Source: Pantoea sp. 18069
Lineage (GTDB): Bacteria; Pseudomonadota; Gammaproteobacteria; Burkholderiales; Burkholderiaceae_C
Direction of reading: 5' to 3'
Assembly (NCBI RefSeq): GCF_902706035.1
Contig: NZ_CACSJA010000012.1
Location: 62,001 to 126,000 of the forward strand
DNA length: 64,000 nt
The notes beneath the pieces were generated by a model that saw only the letters and a program-made list of their open reading frames with translations, did no database searches and had not been told where the DNA came from. Made by a program: the position numbers and the translations under genes. Below are positions 26,090 through 36,137 of this stretch, in pieces (the stretch's first letter is position 1; each line of letters opens with the position of its first letter).

Positions 26090-27298
26090 TCATGGAAGGA
26101 TTTTGATGAACATCTGAATCATCGCAGCATTCACGATGTCGATGAAAAACGCCCCTACCATCGGCACGATCAAGAATGACTTGTGCGAGGGGCCGTACCG
26201 GTTGGTGATGGCCTGCATATTGGCGATGGCCGTGGGCGTCGCGCCCATGCCGAAGCCGCAATGGCCCGCGGCCAGCACGGCGGCGTCGTAGTTTTTTCCC
26301 ATCACGCGGAAGGTCACGAATACCGCGTACAGCGCCATGGTCAGCGTCTGTGCCAGCAGGATGACCATCAAGGGAGCGGCCAGGCCGCTGAGCTCCCAGA
26401 GCTTGAGCGACAGCAGCGCGATGGCCAGATAGATCGACAGCGCGACATTGCCGAACAGGTCGATGGCCCGGTCGAAGACCTGGAAGTTGAACAGGTAGTC
26501 GAGCCCGTTGCGCAGGATGACGCCGCCGCCCAGCGCCCAGACAAAGGTCGGCAACTGGAAGAACGTGCCCTGGGAAAAGCCCGTCATGAACTCCGCGAAG
26601 CCCAGGCAGGCGGCGAACAGCGCCAGCGTCTCGATCGCGGCGCCGGTGGTGATCAGCCGGATCTTTTCCGGGTTCTCGAAGTTCGCGTCGCTGGCCGTGG
26701 ACGGCGCGGCGTGCTGGTCAACGCTGGTGAAGCGGTAGCGCGTGACCAGGCCCTTGGCCAGCGGTCCGCCGATCAGTCCGCCGATGACCAGGCCGAAAGT
26801 CGCGCAGGCAATGCCCAGCGTGACCGCGCCTTGCACGCCGTGCTCGCTTTCGAGCACCACGCCCCAGGCGCCGGCCGTGCCGTGGCCGCCGACCAGCGTG
26901 ATCGAACCCGCGATCAGGCCGATCAGCGGGTCCAGCCCCATGGCCGTCGCCAGGCCGACGCCCACGGCGTTCTGCACCACGATGAAGACGCTGATGATGA
27001 CCAGGAACAGCACCAGGGCCGAGCCGCCTTCGCGCAGCTTGGCGAAGTTGGCGCTCAGGCCGATAGAGGCGAAGAACAGCAGCATGAAGCCGGTCTGCAG
27101 GTCGCTGCTGAAAGCGAAGGAATAGCCGGTGAACTGGTGGAGGGTGAAAATCACCGCCGCCGCGAGCAGGCCGCCGGCCACGGGCTCGGGAATATTGAAG
27201 TCGCGCAGGAAACGGATTCTGTGGACCAGGTATTTGCCGGCCAGCAGCACCATGGCTGCGCAGATGAGGGTGTAGTAGGTACTGAAATTCAGTTGCAT
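26090..27298 (-). CDS. gltS: Sodium/glutamate symporter
   Basis: 402 residues from MQLNFSTYYTLIC, the standard ESS/GltS length. About ten membrane segments in two inverted halves; family motifs are NIPEPVAGGLLAA, LVGGHGTAGAWG and GHCGFGMGATPTAIANMQ. It imports L-glutamate with Na+ and is the first gene of the operon gltS-ggt-phospholipase D. The 214 bases upstream to the next gene show no ORF. Confidence 0.95.
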   Translation of the reverse strand: MQLNFSTYYTLICAAMVLLAGKYLVHRIRFLRDFNIPEPVAGGLLAAAVIFTLHQFTGYSFAFSSDLQTGFMLLFFASIGLSANFAKLREGGSALVLFLVIISVFIVVQNAVGVGLATAMGLDPLIGLIAGSITLVGGHGTAGAWGVVLESEHGVQGAVTLGIACATFGLVIGGLIGGPLAKGLVTRYRFTSVDQHAAPSTASDANFENPEKIRLITTGAAIETLALFAACLGFAEFMTGFSQGTFFQLPTFVWALGGGVILRNGLDYLFNFQVFDRAIDLFGNVALSIYLAIALLSLKLWELSGLAAPLMVILLAQTLTMALYAVFVTFRVMGKNYDAAVLAAGHCGFGMGATPTAIANMQAITNRYGPSHKSFLIVPMVGAFFIDIVNAAMIQMFIKILP

Positions 27299-27512
27299 GC
27301 GCGTTCGGGGGAGGGGACAGGGAAAGGGAATGCGCAACAGGGGGCCGCTGGCGGCACGCCGGAGCGTGCGCCCTCGGGCGCCAAGGTATGAGGGGCGACG
27401 GCCTTGCGTGGCAAGGCGTGCAAGCGCGAAGGGCGCGCAGTCTAGCACTGCTTTTGCGCCCCATTCCAAATCCGACCCCGGCGCGGCCAGGGTCGAAAGC
27501 CTCTCCGGGGGC

Positions 27513-28487
27513 TTATCGGGTGAGCACGAGCTTGCCCATCACGGCGCGCGAGCCCATGCGCGCGTAGGCTGCGTGCAGTTCGGACAGCGGCATGGTGGTG
27601 TCGATCACCGGCTTGATCCTGCCTTCGCGGTACCAGTCGAGCAGCTCGGCCATCATCGCGGCATTGGCCTGGGGTTCGCGCCGCTGGAATTCGCCCCAGA
27701 AGACGCCGACCAGCGATGCGCCCTTGAGCAGCGCGAGATTCCAGGGCAGGGCCGGGATGGGTCCGGCCGCGAAGCCGACGACGAGATAGCGGCCGCGCCA
27801 GGCGATGGAGCGGAACGCGGGCTCGGCCAGGTCGCCGCCCACCGGGTCGTAGACCACGTCCGGGCCCTTGCCGCCGGTCGCGGCCTTGAGCGCCTCGCGC
27901 AGGTCGGTCGTGCTGTAGTTGATGGTCGCGTCGGCGCCCAGCGTGGTGCACAGCGCGCATTTCTCGTCGCTCGAGGCCGCGGCGATGACGCGCGCGCCCG
28001 CGGCCTTGGCGATCTGTATCGCGGCCGTGCCCACGCCGCCGGCCGCGCCCAGCACCAGCACGGTCTCGCCGGCGCGCAGCTGCGCGCGGTCGATCAGCGC
28101 ATGGTGGGAGGTGGCGTAGGTCATGATGAAGGCCGCCGCGTCGACCAGCGGGAAATCGCCGGGCAGCGGCAGGCAGGCAGCGGCCGGCGCAATCACATGG
28201 CTGCCGAAGCCGCCCGTGCCCGTGAGGCAGGCAACGCTCTGCCCCACGGCCAGGTGCTCGACGCCCGCACCCACGGCGCGCACCACGCCCGCGTACTCCG
28301 AGCCGGGCACGAAGGGCAGCGGCGGCTTGATCTGGTATTTGTTCTGCACGATCAGGATGTCGGGGAAGTTCAGGCTCGCGGCCTTGATTTCTATCAGCAC
28401 TTCACCGGCCTGGGGCGCCGGCGTCGGCAGCTCCGTCCATTGCAGGGAATCGACGCCCGTGGGCGTGGTACACAGCCAAGCATGCAT
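27513..28487 (-). CDS. NADPH:quinone oxidoreductase-family protein (MDR superfamily)
   Basis: 324 residues from MHAWLCTTPTGVDSL, supported by AGGAGA upstream; the in-frame upstream extension overlaps surE and is not used. GroES-like N domain with VPGSEYAGVVRAVG; Rossmann motif in VLGAAGGVGTAAIQIAKAAG. No structural or catalytic zinc ligands, so it belongs to the QOR/zeta-crystallin group that reduces quinones or enones with NADPH. Divergent from surE. Confidence 0.9.
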   Translation of the reverse strand: MHAWLCTTPTGVDSLQWTELPTPAPQAGEVLIEIKAASLNFPDILIVQNKYQIKPPLPFVPGSEYAGVVRAVGAGVEHLAVGQSVACLTGTGGFGSHVIAPAAACLPLPGDFPLVDAAAFIMTYATSHHALIDRAQLRAGETVLVLGAAGGVGTAAIQIAKAAGARVIAAASSDEKCALCTTLGADATINYSTTDLREALKAATGGKGPDVVYDPVGGDLAEPAFRSIAWRGRYLVVGFAAGPIPALPWNLALLKGASLVGVFWGEFQRREPQANAAMMAELLDWYREGRIKPVIDTTMPLSELHAAYARMGSRAVMGKLVLTR

Positions 28488-28602
28488 GCAGGTCTCCTGT
28501 CGTTTTGTTGCGTGAATGATAGAAGCGAGTGCCTGCCGTGGCTTGTCCCTGTGGCGACGGGTCGGCGGGCGCCTACAATCCGCTTCATTGTGTCGAGAAC
28601 CC

Positions 28603-29385
28603 ATGAAAATCCTCATTTCCAACGATGACGGTTATCAAGCGCCCGGTCTGGTGGCGCTTTATGAATCGCTGAAGACCATTGCCGATGTGGAGGTGGTCGC
28701 TCCTGAGCACAACAACAGTGCCAAATCCAATGCCCTGACGCTGCACTCGCCTTTGTACGTGCACCAGGCCCCCAACGGCTTTCGCTATGTCAATGGCACG
28801 CCGGCTGACTGCGTGCACATCGCGCTGACCGGCCTGCTCGGCTACCGCCCGGACCTGGTGGTGTCGGGAATCAACAACGGCGCCAACATGGGCGACGACA
28901 CGATTTATTCGGGCACCGTGGGCGCGGCCATGGAAGGCTATCTGTTCGGCGTGCCCGCCATCGCGTTTTCACAGGTTGACAAAGGCTGGACCGAGATCGA
29001 AGCTGCTGCCAGCAAGGCGCGCGAAATCGTGCAGCAGATGCAGGCACAGCAGCTCGTGGGCGAGGCGCCCTGGCTGCTCAATGTCAACATCCCCAACATG
29101 CCGCTGGCGGCAATGCGCTCGCTCAAGCTGTGCCGGCTCGGGCGCAGGCACGCGGCCGAGCGGGTCATCACCCAGGAAAGTCCTCGAGGAGAAGTCATGT
29201 ACTGGATTGGCAGCGCAGGCGCGGCAAAGGACGACGCCGACGGCACGGATTTCCATGCGACGGCGCAGGGCCATGTGGCCATGACGCCGCTCAAGGTCGA
29301 TCTGACCGACCATGACAATCTGCGCTACTGGGCACAGACCGCGGCGCGCATGCGCGAGCCGGTCGAGAAGGCGCCGGCGCCGTGA
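28603..29385 (+). CDS. surE: 5'/3'-nucleotidase SurE
   Basis: 260 residues. MKILISNDDG gives metal ligands Asp8 and Asp9; SGINNGANMGDD provides the Asn site; GTPADCVHIAL is conserved. It hydrolyses nucleoside monophosphates and short polyphosphates and is linked to stationary-phase stress. Its stop overlaps the GTG start of pcm (GTGA), the usual surE-pcm-nlpD order. Confidence 0.96.
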   Translation: MKILISNDDGYQAPGLVALYESLKTIADVEVVAPEHNNSAKSNALTLHSPLYVHQAPNGFRYVNGTPADCVHIALTGLLGYRPDLVVSGINNGANMGDDTIYSGTVGAAMEGYLFGVPAIAFSQVDKGWTEIEAAASKAREIVQQMQAQQLVGEAPWLLNVNIPNMPLAAMRSLKLCRLGRRHAAERVITQESPRGEVMYWIGSAGAAKDDADGTDFHATAQGHVAMTPLKVDLTDHDNLRYWAQTAARMREPVEKAPAP

Positions 29386-30185
29386 CGCAGCGTCGCCCCG
29401 GTTTCCCCAACTGGATTGCCTCGTCGGCCAGTCCTTCGGCCAGTGCCGCCAAGCCCGGCAGCAAAACCGGCGCCAAGCCCGGTGTCGGGCCGGTCGCGCG
29501 CGCACCCCAGCCCATGCCCACGCCGCTGGGCGTGGGCCTCGATTCGATCGCGGTGCGCAGCCGCATGGTGCAGCGCCTGGCGCAGGGCGGCGTGAGCTCG
29601 CAGCCGGTGCTGCAGGCCATGTCCAGCGTCGAGCGCCACCATTTCGTCGACAGCGCGCTGGTCAACCAGGCCTATGAGGACACGAGCCTGCCTATCGGCC
29701 TGGGCCAGACGATTTCCAAGCCCAGCGTCGTGGCGCGCATGACCGCGCTGCTGCTGGGCGCCGAATGCGCGCGCGCCGGCCTGGGCCGGGTGCTCGAGAT
29801 CGGCACCGGCTGCGGCTACCAGGCGGCGGTGCTCGGTCGCGTCGCACAGGAGGTCTATTCCATCGAGCGCCTGCGCGGCCTGCACGAGAAAGCCCGTACA
29901 AACCTGCGCCCGCTGCGGCTCGCGCATGTGCATCTGCTGTTTGGCGACGGTATGCTTGGCTATGCCCAGGGTGCGCCCTATGCGGGAATTCTCGCGGCCG
30001 CGGGTGGCGACGCCATTCCCGATGCCTGGTGCGAGCAACTGGCCGTTGGCGGCCGGCTGGTCGCGCCCATGGGCAACGGCGCCGGCGGGCAGAGTTTGCT
30101 GGTCATTGACAAGACGCCCTATGGGCTCAAAAGGACGGTTCTCGAGGCAGTGAACTTTGTCCCTTTAAAATCTGGTATTGCCTAA
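29382..30185 (+). CDS. pcm: Protein-L-isoaspartate O-methyltransferase
   Basis: 267 residues from a GTG start overlapping the surE stop. An Ala/Pro/Lys-rich head of about 55 residues precedes the usual 210-residue enzyme. SAM motif I is VLEIGTGCGYQAAVLG, and GQTISKPSVVARM lies before it. It repairs isoaspartyl residues in aged proteins. Confidence 0.95.
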   Translation: MTQRRPGFPNWIASSASPSASAAKPGSKTGAKPGVGPVARAPQPMPTPLGVGLDSIAVRSRMVQRLAQGGVSSQPVLQAMSSVERHHFVDSALVNQAYEDTSLPIGLGQTISKPSVVARMTALLLGAECARAGLGRVLEIGTGCGYQAAVLGRVAQEVYSIERLRGLHEKARTNLRPLRLAHVHLLFGDGMLGYAQGAPYAGILAAAGGDAIPDAWCEQLAVGGRLVAPMGNGAGGQSLLVIDKTPYGLKRTVLEAVNFVPLKSGIA

Positions 30186-30197
30186 AAGGGATTGCTT

Positions 30198-31067
30198 ATG
30201 TTGGTATCGCGAAGTCTTGGGGCTTGGGGATCTGTGCTGCTGGCGGGGTTTGTGCTCGCCGGCTGTGGTTCGCAAGTGAACAGGGCTCCAGTGGAAGATC
30301 GGGGCACGGCTGCCTCGTCAGGGGGCTCGATGTCGTCGTCAGCTGCGCCCAAGCCCTTGCCGGGCGCAGAGAATGCGGGCAAGCCCGGGTATTACACCGT
30401 CCGTCCCGGGGACACGCTGATCCGCATCGGATTGGAAACCGGCCAGAGCTGGAAGGACATTTCCCGCTGGAGCAATCTTGAAAACCCCAACCTGATCGAG
30501 GTCGGGCAGGTGCTGCGCGTGGTGCCACCTGCTTCGTCGTCGACGGGCATGACCCAGTCGGCCCAGAGCGACTCCGGCAGCGGCCGTTCGGTCGCGCCTG
30601 TCGTGGTTGCCGGTGGCGACACCGCTGCCCCGGCGACGGCCACGCCCGCTCCCGCCACGCCGACCCGGCCTGCGGCTTCGGCGCAAACCGGCTCCGATGA
30701 TGATCTGGGCTTCATCTGGCCCGCATCGGGCAGCCTGATCGCGGGCTTCGACGAAGTGCGCAACAAGGGCTACGACATCGCCGGCAAGGCCGGTGATCCG
30801 GTGCTCGCCGCGGCCGACGGTCGCGTGGTCTATGCGGGCGCAGGCCTGCGCGGCTACGGCAATCTGGTCATTCTCAAGCACAACAACACCTACCTGACGG
30901 CCTACGCGCACAACCAGACCTTGCTCGTCAAGGAAGACCAGAGCGTGCGCAAGGGCCAGAAGATCGCCGAAATGGGCAGCACCGATGCCGATCGCGTGAA
31001 GCTGCACTTCGAAGTGCGTCGCCAGGGCAAGCCTGTCGATCCGTCGCGCTACCTGCCTGCCCGTTAA
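30198..31067 (+). CDS. nlpD: NlpD-type LysM/M23 lipoprotein (amidase activator)
   Basis: 289 residues from the ATG at 30198; AAAAGGG lies 7 bases upstream. Lipoprotein signal to Cys23 (LAGCGSQ). One LysM domain (YYTVRPGDTL to QVLRVVP, about 63-107), a Ser/Thr/Ala-rich linker, then an M23 domain. The M23 zinc motifs are degenerate (NKGYDIAG instead of HxGxD; VKLHFEVR without the first His), as in E. coli NlpD, which activates amidase AmiC at the septum instead of cutting peptidoglycan itself. Confidence 0.93.
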   Translation: MLVSRSLGAWGSVLLAGFVLAGCGSQVNRAPVEDRGTAASSGGSMSSSAAPKPLPGAENAGKPGYYTVRPGDTLIRIGLETGQSWKDISRWSNLENPNLIEVGQVLRVVPPASSSTGMTQSAQSDSGSGRSVAPVVVAGGDTAAPATATPAPATPTRPAASAQTGSDDDLGFIWPASGSLIAGFDEVRNKGYDIAGKAGDPVLAAADGRVVYAGAGLRGYGNLVILKHNNTYLTAYAHNQTLLVKEDQSVRKGQKIAEMGSTDADRVKLHFEVRRQGKPVDPSRYLPAR

Positions 31068-31082
31068 TGCGCTGCGCGCAGC

Positions 31083-31101
31083 GGCCGCCCTCCGCGGGCG
31101 G
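31083..31101 (+). terminator. GC-rich hairpin after nlpD
   Basis: GCCGCCC-TCCGC-GGGCGGC, 7-bp perfect arms, 16 bases after the nlpD stop and before rluD. No T run follows, so it could be a Rho-aided stop or an mRNA 3'-end stabiliser. Confidence 0.4.
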
Positions 31102-31127
31102 CGCTGTGCCGCGCTGTCCCTTACATC

Positions 31128-32126
31128 ATGAACTCTCCATCTCTCGAGCCGGATCCGTCTCTCGGTGAGGAGTCTGGCGCGCTGGAGGAAGAAGTTCTCG
31201 AGACGCGCCAGGCCCCGGTCAGCCTGGCCCAGCACGGCATACGCCTGGACAAGGCGCTGTGCGCGCTGGTCCCCGAATTTTCCCGCAGCTACCTGCAGCA
31301 ACTGCTGGCGCTGGGCGCGGTCCAGGTCAACCAGCGCGTGGCCGAGAAGGCCGCGCTCAAGGTCAAGGCCGGCGACCAGTTGCTGGTCGAAATGCGCCCC
31401 ACGCTGCAAAGCCAGGCCTTCCAGCCCGAAGATCTGCCCATCGACGTCGTCTATGAGGACGCGCATCTGCTGGTCGTCAACAAGGCCCCGGGCATGGTCG
31501 TGCATCCGGCACCCGGCAACTGGAGCGGCACCCTGCTCAATGCGCTGCTGGCGCGCGATCCGCGTGCCGCCGTCGTGCCGCGCGCGGGCATCGTCCACCG
31601 GCTGGACAAGGACACCAGCGGCCTGATGGTGGTCGCGCGCGACCGCCTGACCATGGATGCGCTGGTGGCGTTGATCGCCGAGCGCAACGTGAGCCGCCAG
31701 TATCTCGCGCTGGCGCACAAGCCCTGGCTGGGCGCGAAGACCTGCACGGTGAACCGCGCCATAGGCCGCGATCCGCGCAACCGCCTGAAAATGGCCGTGG
31801 TCGATCTGGGGCTGCACGCGGGCAAGACCGCGCAGACCGATTTCGCGCTGCGCGCGGGCTGCACCGAAGGCGCGCTGGTGCACTGCACGCTGCACACCGG
31901 CCGCACCCACCAGATCCGCGTGCACATGGCATCCATCGGCCACCCGCTGGTCGCCGATAGCACCTATGGCGGCCATGCGGCCGCGGGCATGCAGCGCCAG
32001 GCACTGCATGCGTTCCGCCTGGCCTTCGTCCACCCCATGACCGGCGAGCCGCTGGAGTTCCGCGCGCCGCTGCCGGCCGACATGCGGGCGGCCTGCGATT
32101 CCTGGGGCTTAGCGCACGGCGACTGA
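31128..32126 (+). CDS. rluD: 23S rRNA pseudouridine synthase RluD family
   Basis: 332 residues. An S4 RNA-binding domain ([20 protein letters not shown]) precedes the RluA-type catalytic domain with active-site Asp in [18 protein letters not shown] and the closing motif [20 protein letters not shown]. In E. coli RluD modifies U1911/1915/1917 of 23S rRNA. Stand-alone gene downstream of nlpD. Confidence 0.93.
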   Translation: MNSPSLEPDPSLGEESGALEEEVLETRQAPVSLAQHGIRLDKALCALVPEFSRSYLQQLLALGAVQVNQRVAEKAALKVKAGDQLLVEMRPTLQSQAFQPEDLPIDVVYEDAHLLVVNKAPGMVVHPAPGNWSGTLLNALLARDPRAAVVPRAGIVHRLDKDTSGLMVVARDRLTMDALVALIAERNVSRQYLALAHKPWLGAKTCTVNRAIGRDPRNRLKMAVVDLGLHAGKTAQTDFALRAGCTEGALVHCTLHTGRTHQIRVHMASIGHPLVADSTYGGHAAAGMQRQALHAFRLAFVHPMTGEPLEFRAPLPADMRAACDSWGLAHGD

Positions 32127-32272
32127 GCGTTTGGCGCGGCCTGGGCTACAATCCGCCCCAGGTTCCGGTGTGCGCCGCGAGAGCGCCACGCCCGGATCAC
32201 GCTGACGCAACTGCGTTTTCGCCTATCCCCGAAGCCCCGCCACCGGGGCGCGTTACCCCGAGTCGCTGCACG

Positions 32273-32989
32273 ATGAATACGGTCGATGCCAAACGGGTTC
32301 TGGAAACTGCTCTGATATGCGCGCCTTTACCGGTCTCCGTGCGAGACCTGCGGGCGCTGTTTGACGATGCACTTGGAACCGACACTGTCAAAGGCCTGCT
32401 GCTGGAGCTGCGGGACGACTGGGCGCTGCGGGGCGTGGAGCTGGTGCAGGTCGCCTCTGGATGGCGTTTCCAAAGCCGTCCGGAGATGCGTGTCTATCTC
32501 GATCGCCTGCATCCGGAGAAACCGCCACGCTATACGCGTGCGGCCCTCGAGACGCTGGCGATCATTGCCTACAAGCAGCCGGTCACGCGCGGCGACATCG
32601 AGGATATCCGCGGCGTCACCGTGAACAGCCTGCTGATCAAGCAGTTCGAGGACCGCGGCTGGGTCGAGGTCATAGGCCATCGCGAGACCGTAGGTCGGCC
32701 CGCGCTGCTGGCGACCACGCGGCAGTTTCTGGACGACCTGGGATTGCAGTCCCTGGACCAGTTGCCCGCGATGCAGGCAGGTGTGCCGCAGCCAGACCTT
32801 TTCAAGGCGCTGGATGAGCCGGCCAGCAACGATGCAGCGGCGGGCGAAGAGGGCACAGCGCCCGCAGCCGGGCCCGAAACGGCGGTGGTGACGGCAGAGG
32901 AATTGGACGGCGGTGGCGCGCCGCAGACGGCCGCGGTGCAGGACACCACGGGCCTCGATGGGCAGGCTTCGCTTTTGCCCCAGGTTTGA
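32273..32989 (+). CDS. scpB: Segregation and condensation protein B
   Basis: 238 residues from [15 protein letters not shown]; the longer frame upstream covers a non-coding leader. Tandem winged-helix fold with [20 protein letters not shown] and [22 protein letters not shown] conserved. An Ala/Glu-rich tail of about 65 residues follows. Partner of ScpA and SMC in chromosome condensation; neither partner is adjacent. Confidence 0.93.
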   Translation: MNTVDAKRVLETALICAPLPVSVRDLRALFDDALGTDTVKGLLLELRDDWALRGVELVQVASGWRFQSRPEMRVYLDRLHPEKPPRYTRAALETLAIIAYKQPVTRGDIEDIRGVTVNSLLIKQFEDRGWVEVIGHRETVGRPALLATTRQFLDDLGLQSLDQLPAMQAGVPQPDLFKALDEPASNDAAAGEEGTAPAAGPETAVVTAEELDGGGAPQTAAVQDTTGLDGQASLLPQV

Positions 32990-33026
32990 ATGAACAGGGT
33001 CTCGCAGTGATGCGACACAGGAAAAA

Positions 33027-34376
33027 ATGATGAATGATTCGACGGCGGATAAAGACGGCAACCCCAACCCGGTGCCTGCAGTGCCCGATGCAGACGAGCC
33101 AGCGCGCCCTGCAGCACGCCAGCGCCCCCAGCCACGCCCACGGCCCCAGCCACGCCCACGGCCCCAGCAGGTCAAGGGCGCGTTCGGCAAGGGCCCGCGC
33201 CGCGCGACCGCGGTTGCGCCTGTCGCGCCAGCCGCACCCGCGGCCGCGCCGCTGGACGGTTTTGACTTTGCCGACGTGGTTGCCGGCGAACTCGACGCCC
33301 AGGAGCAGATCGAGGACGCCGCGCTGCCCAAGCGCGTGCTCACGCCCCAGGCCGAGTCGCCCAAGCTGCACAAGGTGCTGGCCCAGGCCGGCATGGGTTC
33401 GCGCCTCGAAATGGAAAAGCTGATCCTCGAAGGCAAGATTTCGGTCAACAAGGAACTGGCCCACGTGGGCCAGCGCGTGCAGTACGGCGACCAGATCACG
33501 GTCAACGGCAAGCCGATCCGCTTTCGCATCGAAGCGCCTGAAGCGCGCGTGCTCGCCTACCACAAGCCCGCGGGCGAAGTCGTGAGCCACGACGACCCGC
33601 AGAACCGCCCGACGGTGTTTCGCCGCCTGCCGCGCCTGCACCAGGGAAAGTGGCAGTCCATCGGTCGTCTCGACCTGAACACCGAAGGCCTGCTGCTGTT
33701 CACCAATTCGGGTGACCTGGCCAACAACCTGATGCACCCGCGCTTCGGCCTGGAGCGCGAGTACGCGGTGCGCGTGCTCGGCGCGCTCAACAAGGAAGAA
33801 AAGCAGCGGCTGCTCGACGGCGTCAAGCTCGAGGACGGCGAAGCCTCGTTCGGCTCCATCGAAGACGGCGGCGGCGAAGGCGCGAACTGCTGGTACCGCG
33901 TGACGATTTCCGAAGGCCGCAACCGCGAAGTGCGGCGTATGTTCGAGGCCGTGGGCCATGCCGTGAGCCGCCTGATCCGCATCCGCTACGGCGCGATGCT
34001 GCTGCCGCGCGGTCTCAAGCGCGGCGCGTTCATGGAACTCGACGAGAAGGACATCCAGGCGCTGCGCCAGGCGGCCCGCATTCCGGCCGAGACGCCGGAA
34101 GGCGAAGACGCAGAGCGCGCGCCGCGCGGCGCGGGGCGTCCGGCCAACCCCCGGGGTACGGGGGGGGGCGGCCGTGCGCCGGCTCCGGCGCGCAAGGGCG
34201 GTGGCATTTTTGCCGCCCGCACCGCGGCGCCTCGCCCGGGCCGCAAGCCCACGCAGGCGAGCGAGGTGCAGGCCGATCCGCTGAAGACGGAACCCGGCTT
34301 CATCGGCCAGGACAGCCTGTCGCGCGCCCGCAAGGAAGCCAAGCGCGCCACGGCCCAGCGGCGCGGTCGCCGCTGA
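33027..34376 (+). CDS. rluB: 23S rRNA pseudouridine synthase RluB (RsuA family)
   Basis: 449 residues. A Pro/Arg-rich head (residues 20-65, with RPQP repeats) is followed by an S4 domain ([20 protein letters not shown]), then the RsuA-type catalytic core with Asp in [20 protein letters not shown] and [16 protein letters not shown] basic, Gly/Pro-rich tail of about 100 residues ends in [11 protein letters not shown]. RluB makes pseudouridine 2605 in E. coli 23S rRNA. Head and tail are likely disordered RNA-binding extensions. Confidence 0.93.
   Translation: MMNDSTADKDGNPNPVPAVPDADEPARPAARQRPQPRPRPQPRPRPQQVKGAFGKGPRRATAVAPVAPAAPAAAPLDGFDFADVVAGELDAQEQIEDAALPKRVLTPQAESPKLHKVLAQAGMGSRLEMEKLILEGKISVNKELAHVGQRVQYGDQITVNGKPIRFRIEAPEARVLAYHKPAGEVVSHDDPQNRPTVFRRLPRLHQGKWQSIGRLDLNTEGLLLFTNSGDLANNLMHPRFGLEREYAVRVLGALNKEEKQRLLDGVKLEDGEASFGSIEDGGGEGANCWYRVTISEGRNREVRRMFEAVGHAVSRLIRIRYGAMLLPRGLKRGAFMELDEKDIQALRQAARIPAETPEGEDAERAPRGAGRPANPRGTGGGGRAPAPARKGGGIFAARTAAPRPGRKPTQASEVQADPLKTEPGFIGQDSLSRARKEAKRATAQRRGRR
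33126..33168 (+). repeat. 18-bp tandem repeat inside rluB
   Basis: CCCCAGCCACGCCCACGG occurs twice back to back (33126-33143, 33144-33161) and begins a third copy. It encodes the Pro/Arg/Gln-rich linker and keeps frame, so copy number can vary without breaking the gene. Confidence 0.8.
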
Positions 34377-34487
34377 GCGGGAGCGCCGACAGTCTCCGGT
34401 GGAGAGTCAGGTGTATGTCCGAGATCGCTAGAATAAGAGGTTTTGTTGTAATCGACAAAAATCTTTAAAACCTTCAAGGAAAACCAA

Positions 34488-34913
34488 ATGACTATCGAAC
34501 GCACTCTCTCCATCATCAAGCCCGACGCCGTTGCCAAGAACGTGATCGGCCAAATCTACGCCCGCTTCGAAGCCGCTGGCCTGAAGGTCGTGGCCGCCCG
34601 CATGATGCACCTGTCGCGCCTGGAAGCTGAACAGTTCTACGCTGTGCACGCCGCACGTCCTTTCTTCAAGGACCTGGTCGACTTCATGATCTCCGGCCCC
34701 GTGATGGTCACGGCCCTGGAAGGCGAAAACGCGATTCTGACGAACCGCGAACTGATGGGCGCTACGGACCCGAAAAAGGCGGAAGCCGGCACGATCCGCG
34801 CCGACTTCGCCGACAGCATCGATGCCAACGCAGTGCACGGCTCGGATGCTGCCGAAACCGCGGCAGTGGAAGTTGCTTTCTTCTTCCCCGGCCTGAACAT
34901 CTACTCGCGTTGA
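34488..34913 (+). CDS. ndk: Nucleoside diphosphate kinase
   Basis: 141 residues, full length. Phospho-acceptor His117 sits in [15 protein letters not shown] and [13 protein letters not shown] are conserved nucleotide-site segments. It balances NTP and dNTP pools. Ribosome site AAGGAAA upstream. Followed by an intrinsic terminator and rlmN, the normal order in this group. Confidence 0.97.
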   Translation: MTIERTLSIIKPDAVAKNVIGQIYARFEAAGLKVVAARMMHLSRLEAEQFYAVHAARPFFKDLVDFMISGPVMVTALEGENAILTNRELMGATDPKKAEAGTIRADFADSIDANAVHGSDAAETAAVEVAFFFPGLNIYSR

Positions 34914-34934
34914 TCGCGTGGACGCTGCGCAGCG

Positions 34935-34954
34935 AAAGGCCTTCGGGTCTTTTG
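34935..34954 (+). terminator. Intrinsic terminator after ndk
   Basis: AAAGGCC-TTCG-GGTCTTT, a 7-bp stem with one G-T pair and a stable TTCG loop, 21 bases after the ndk stop; the arm merges into TTTTG. Confidence 0.65.
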
Positions 34955-34994
34955 TTGCCAGCGCCTTGCGGCCGGCGTGGACCCGCATGCCGAT

Positions 34995-36116
34995 ATGACT
35001 ACCAACCTACTTGAATTTGATCTCGACGGACTGTGCGCCTATTGCGAACAGCTCGGGGAGAAGCGTTTCAGGGCGACGCAGCTGTTTCGCTGGATACACC
35101 AGCGCGGTGCGAGCGACTTTGAACAAATGAGCGATCTCGCCAAGTCCCTGCGCGAGAAGCTCAAGGCGCGTGCCCATGTCACGGCGCTGCCGGTCATCAC
35201 CGAGCATGTGTCCCAGGACGGCACCGTCAAATGGCTGTTTGACGTGGGCGATGGCAATGCGGTCGAAGCCGTGTTCATCCCCGAGGACGACCGTGGCACG
35301 CTGTGCATCTCGTCCCAGGCCGGTTGCGCCGTGGGCTGCCGTTTCTGCTCCACGGGCCACCAGGGCTTCAGCCGCAACCTGACCACGGGCGAGATCCTCG
35401 CCCAGCTGTGGTTCGCCGAGCATGCGCTGCGCAAGCGCCTGGGTGTGAGCGAGCGCGTGATCTCCAACGTGGTGATGATGGGCATGGGCGAGCCGCTGCA
35501 AAACTATTCGGCCCTCGTGCCCGCGCTGCGCGTGATGCTCGACGACCATGGCTACGGCATGTCGCGTCGGCGCGTGACCGTCTCGACTTCGGGCGTCGTG
35601 CCTATGATGGACCGCCTGGGGCTCGACTGCCCCGTGGCCCTGGCCGTCTCGCTGCACGCGCCCATCGACGTGCTGCGCGACGATCTCGTGCCGCTGAACC
35701 GCAAATACCCGATCAGCGAACTGATGCAGGCCTGCCAGCGCTACCTCGAGCACGCGCCGCGCGACTTCATCACCTTCGAATACTGCATGCTCGACGGCGT
35801 CAACGACCAGCCCCAGCATGCCCAGCAGCTTGTCGACCTGGTGCGCAGCCATGGCAACGGACGCCCATGGTGCAAGCTCAACCTGATTCCGTTCAACCCT
35901 TTCCCTGCCTCGGGCCTGCTGCGCTCGCCCTCGGCCCAGGTGACCGAGTTCGCGCGCATCCTGAGCCAGGCGGGCATAGTGACCACCGTGCGCAAGACGC
36001 GCGGTGACGACATCGACGCGGCCTGTGGCCAACTCGCCGGCGACGTCAAGGACCGCACGCGCGCCGCGGAGCGCATGGCAAAACGTCGCACAATCACGAT
36101 TACTCCTTCGCCCTGA
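34995..36116 (+). CDS. rlmN: Dual-specificity 23S rRNA (A2503-C2)/tRNA methyltransferase RlmN
   Basis: 373 residues from [12 protein letters not shown]; an in-frame GTG 18 bases upstream has weaker context. Radical-SAM cluster ligands are [11 protein letters not shown] (C-x3-C-x2-C); GMGEPLQNY and the C-terminal [15 protein letters not shown] with its catalytic Cys are present. It methylates A2503 of 23S rRNA and A37 of some tRNAs. First of a long co-directional run leading to pilW. Confidence 0.96.
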   Translation: MTTNLLEFDLDGLCAYCEQLGEKRFRATQLFRWIHQRGASDFEQMSDLAKSLREKLKARAHVTALPVITEHVSQDGTVKWLFDVGDGNAVEAVFIPEDDRGTLCISSQAGCAVGCRFCSTGHQGFSRNLTTGEILAQLWFAEHALRKRLGVSERVISNVVMMGMGEPLQNYSALVPALRVMLDDHGYGMSRRRVTVSTSGVVPMMDRLGLDCPVALAVSLHAPIDVLRDDLVPLNRKYPISELMQACQRYLEHAPRDFITFEYCMLDGVNDQPQHAQQLVDLVRSHGNGRPWCKLNLIPFNPFPASGLLRSPSAQVTEFARILSQAGIVTTVRKTRGDDIDAACGQLAGDVKDRTRAAERMAKRRTITITPSP

Positions 36117-36137
36117 AGGAGCCACAAGGCGTACTGC

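Noticed and set aside
30192..30197. TTG start for nlpD two codons upstream
   Set aside because: The ATG at 30198 has better spacing to AAAAGGG and gives a normal lipoprotein signal.
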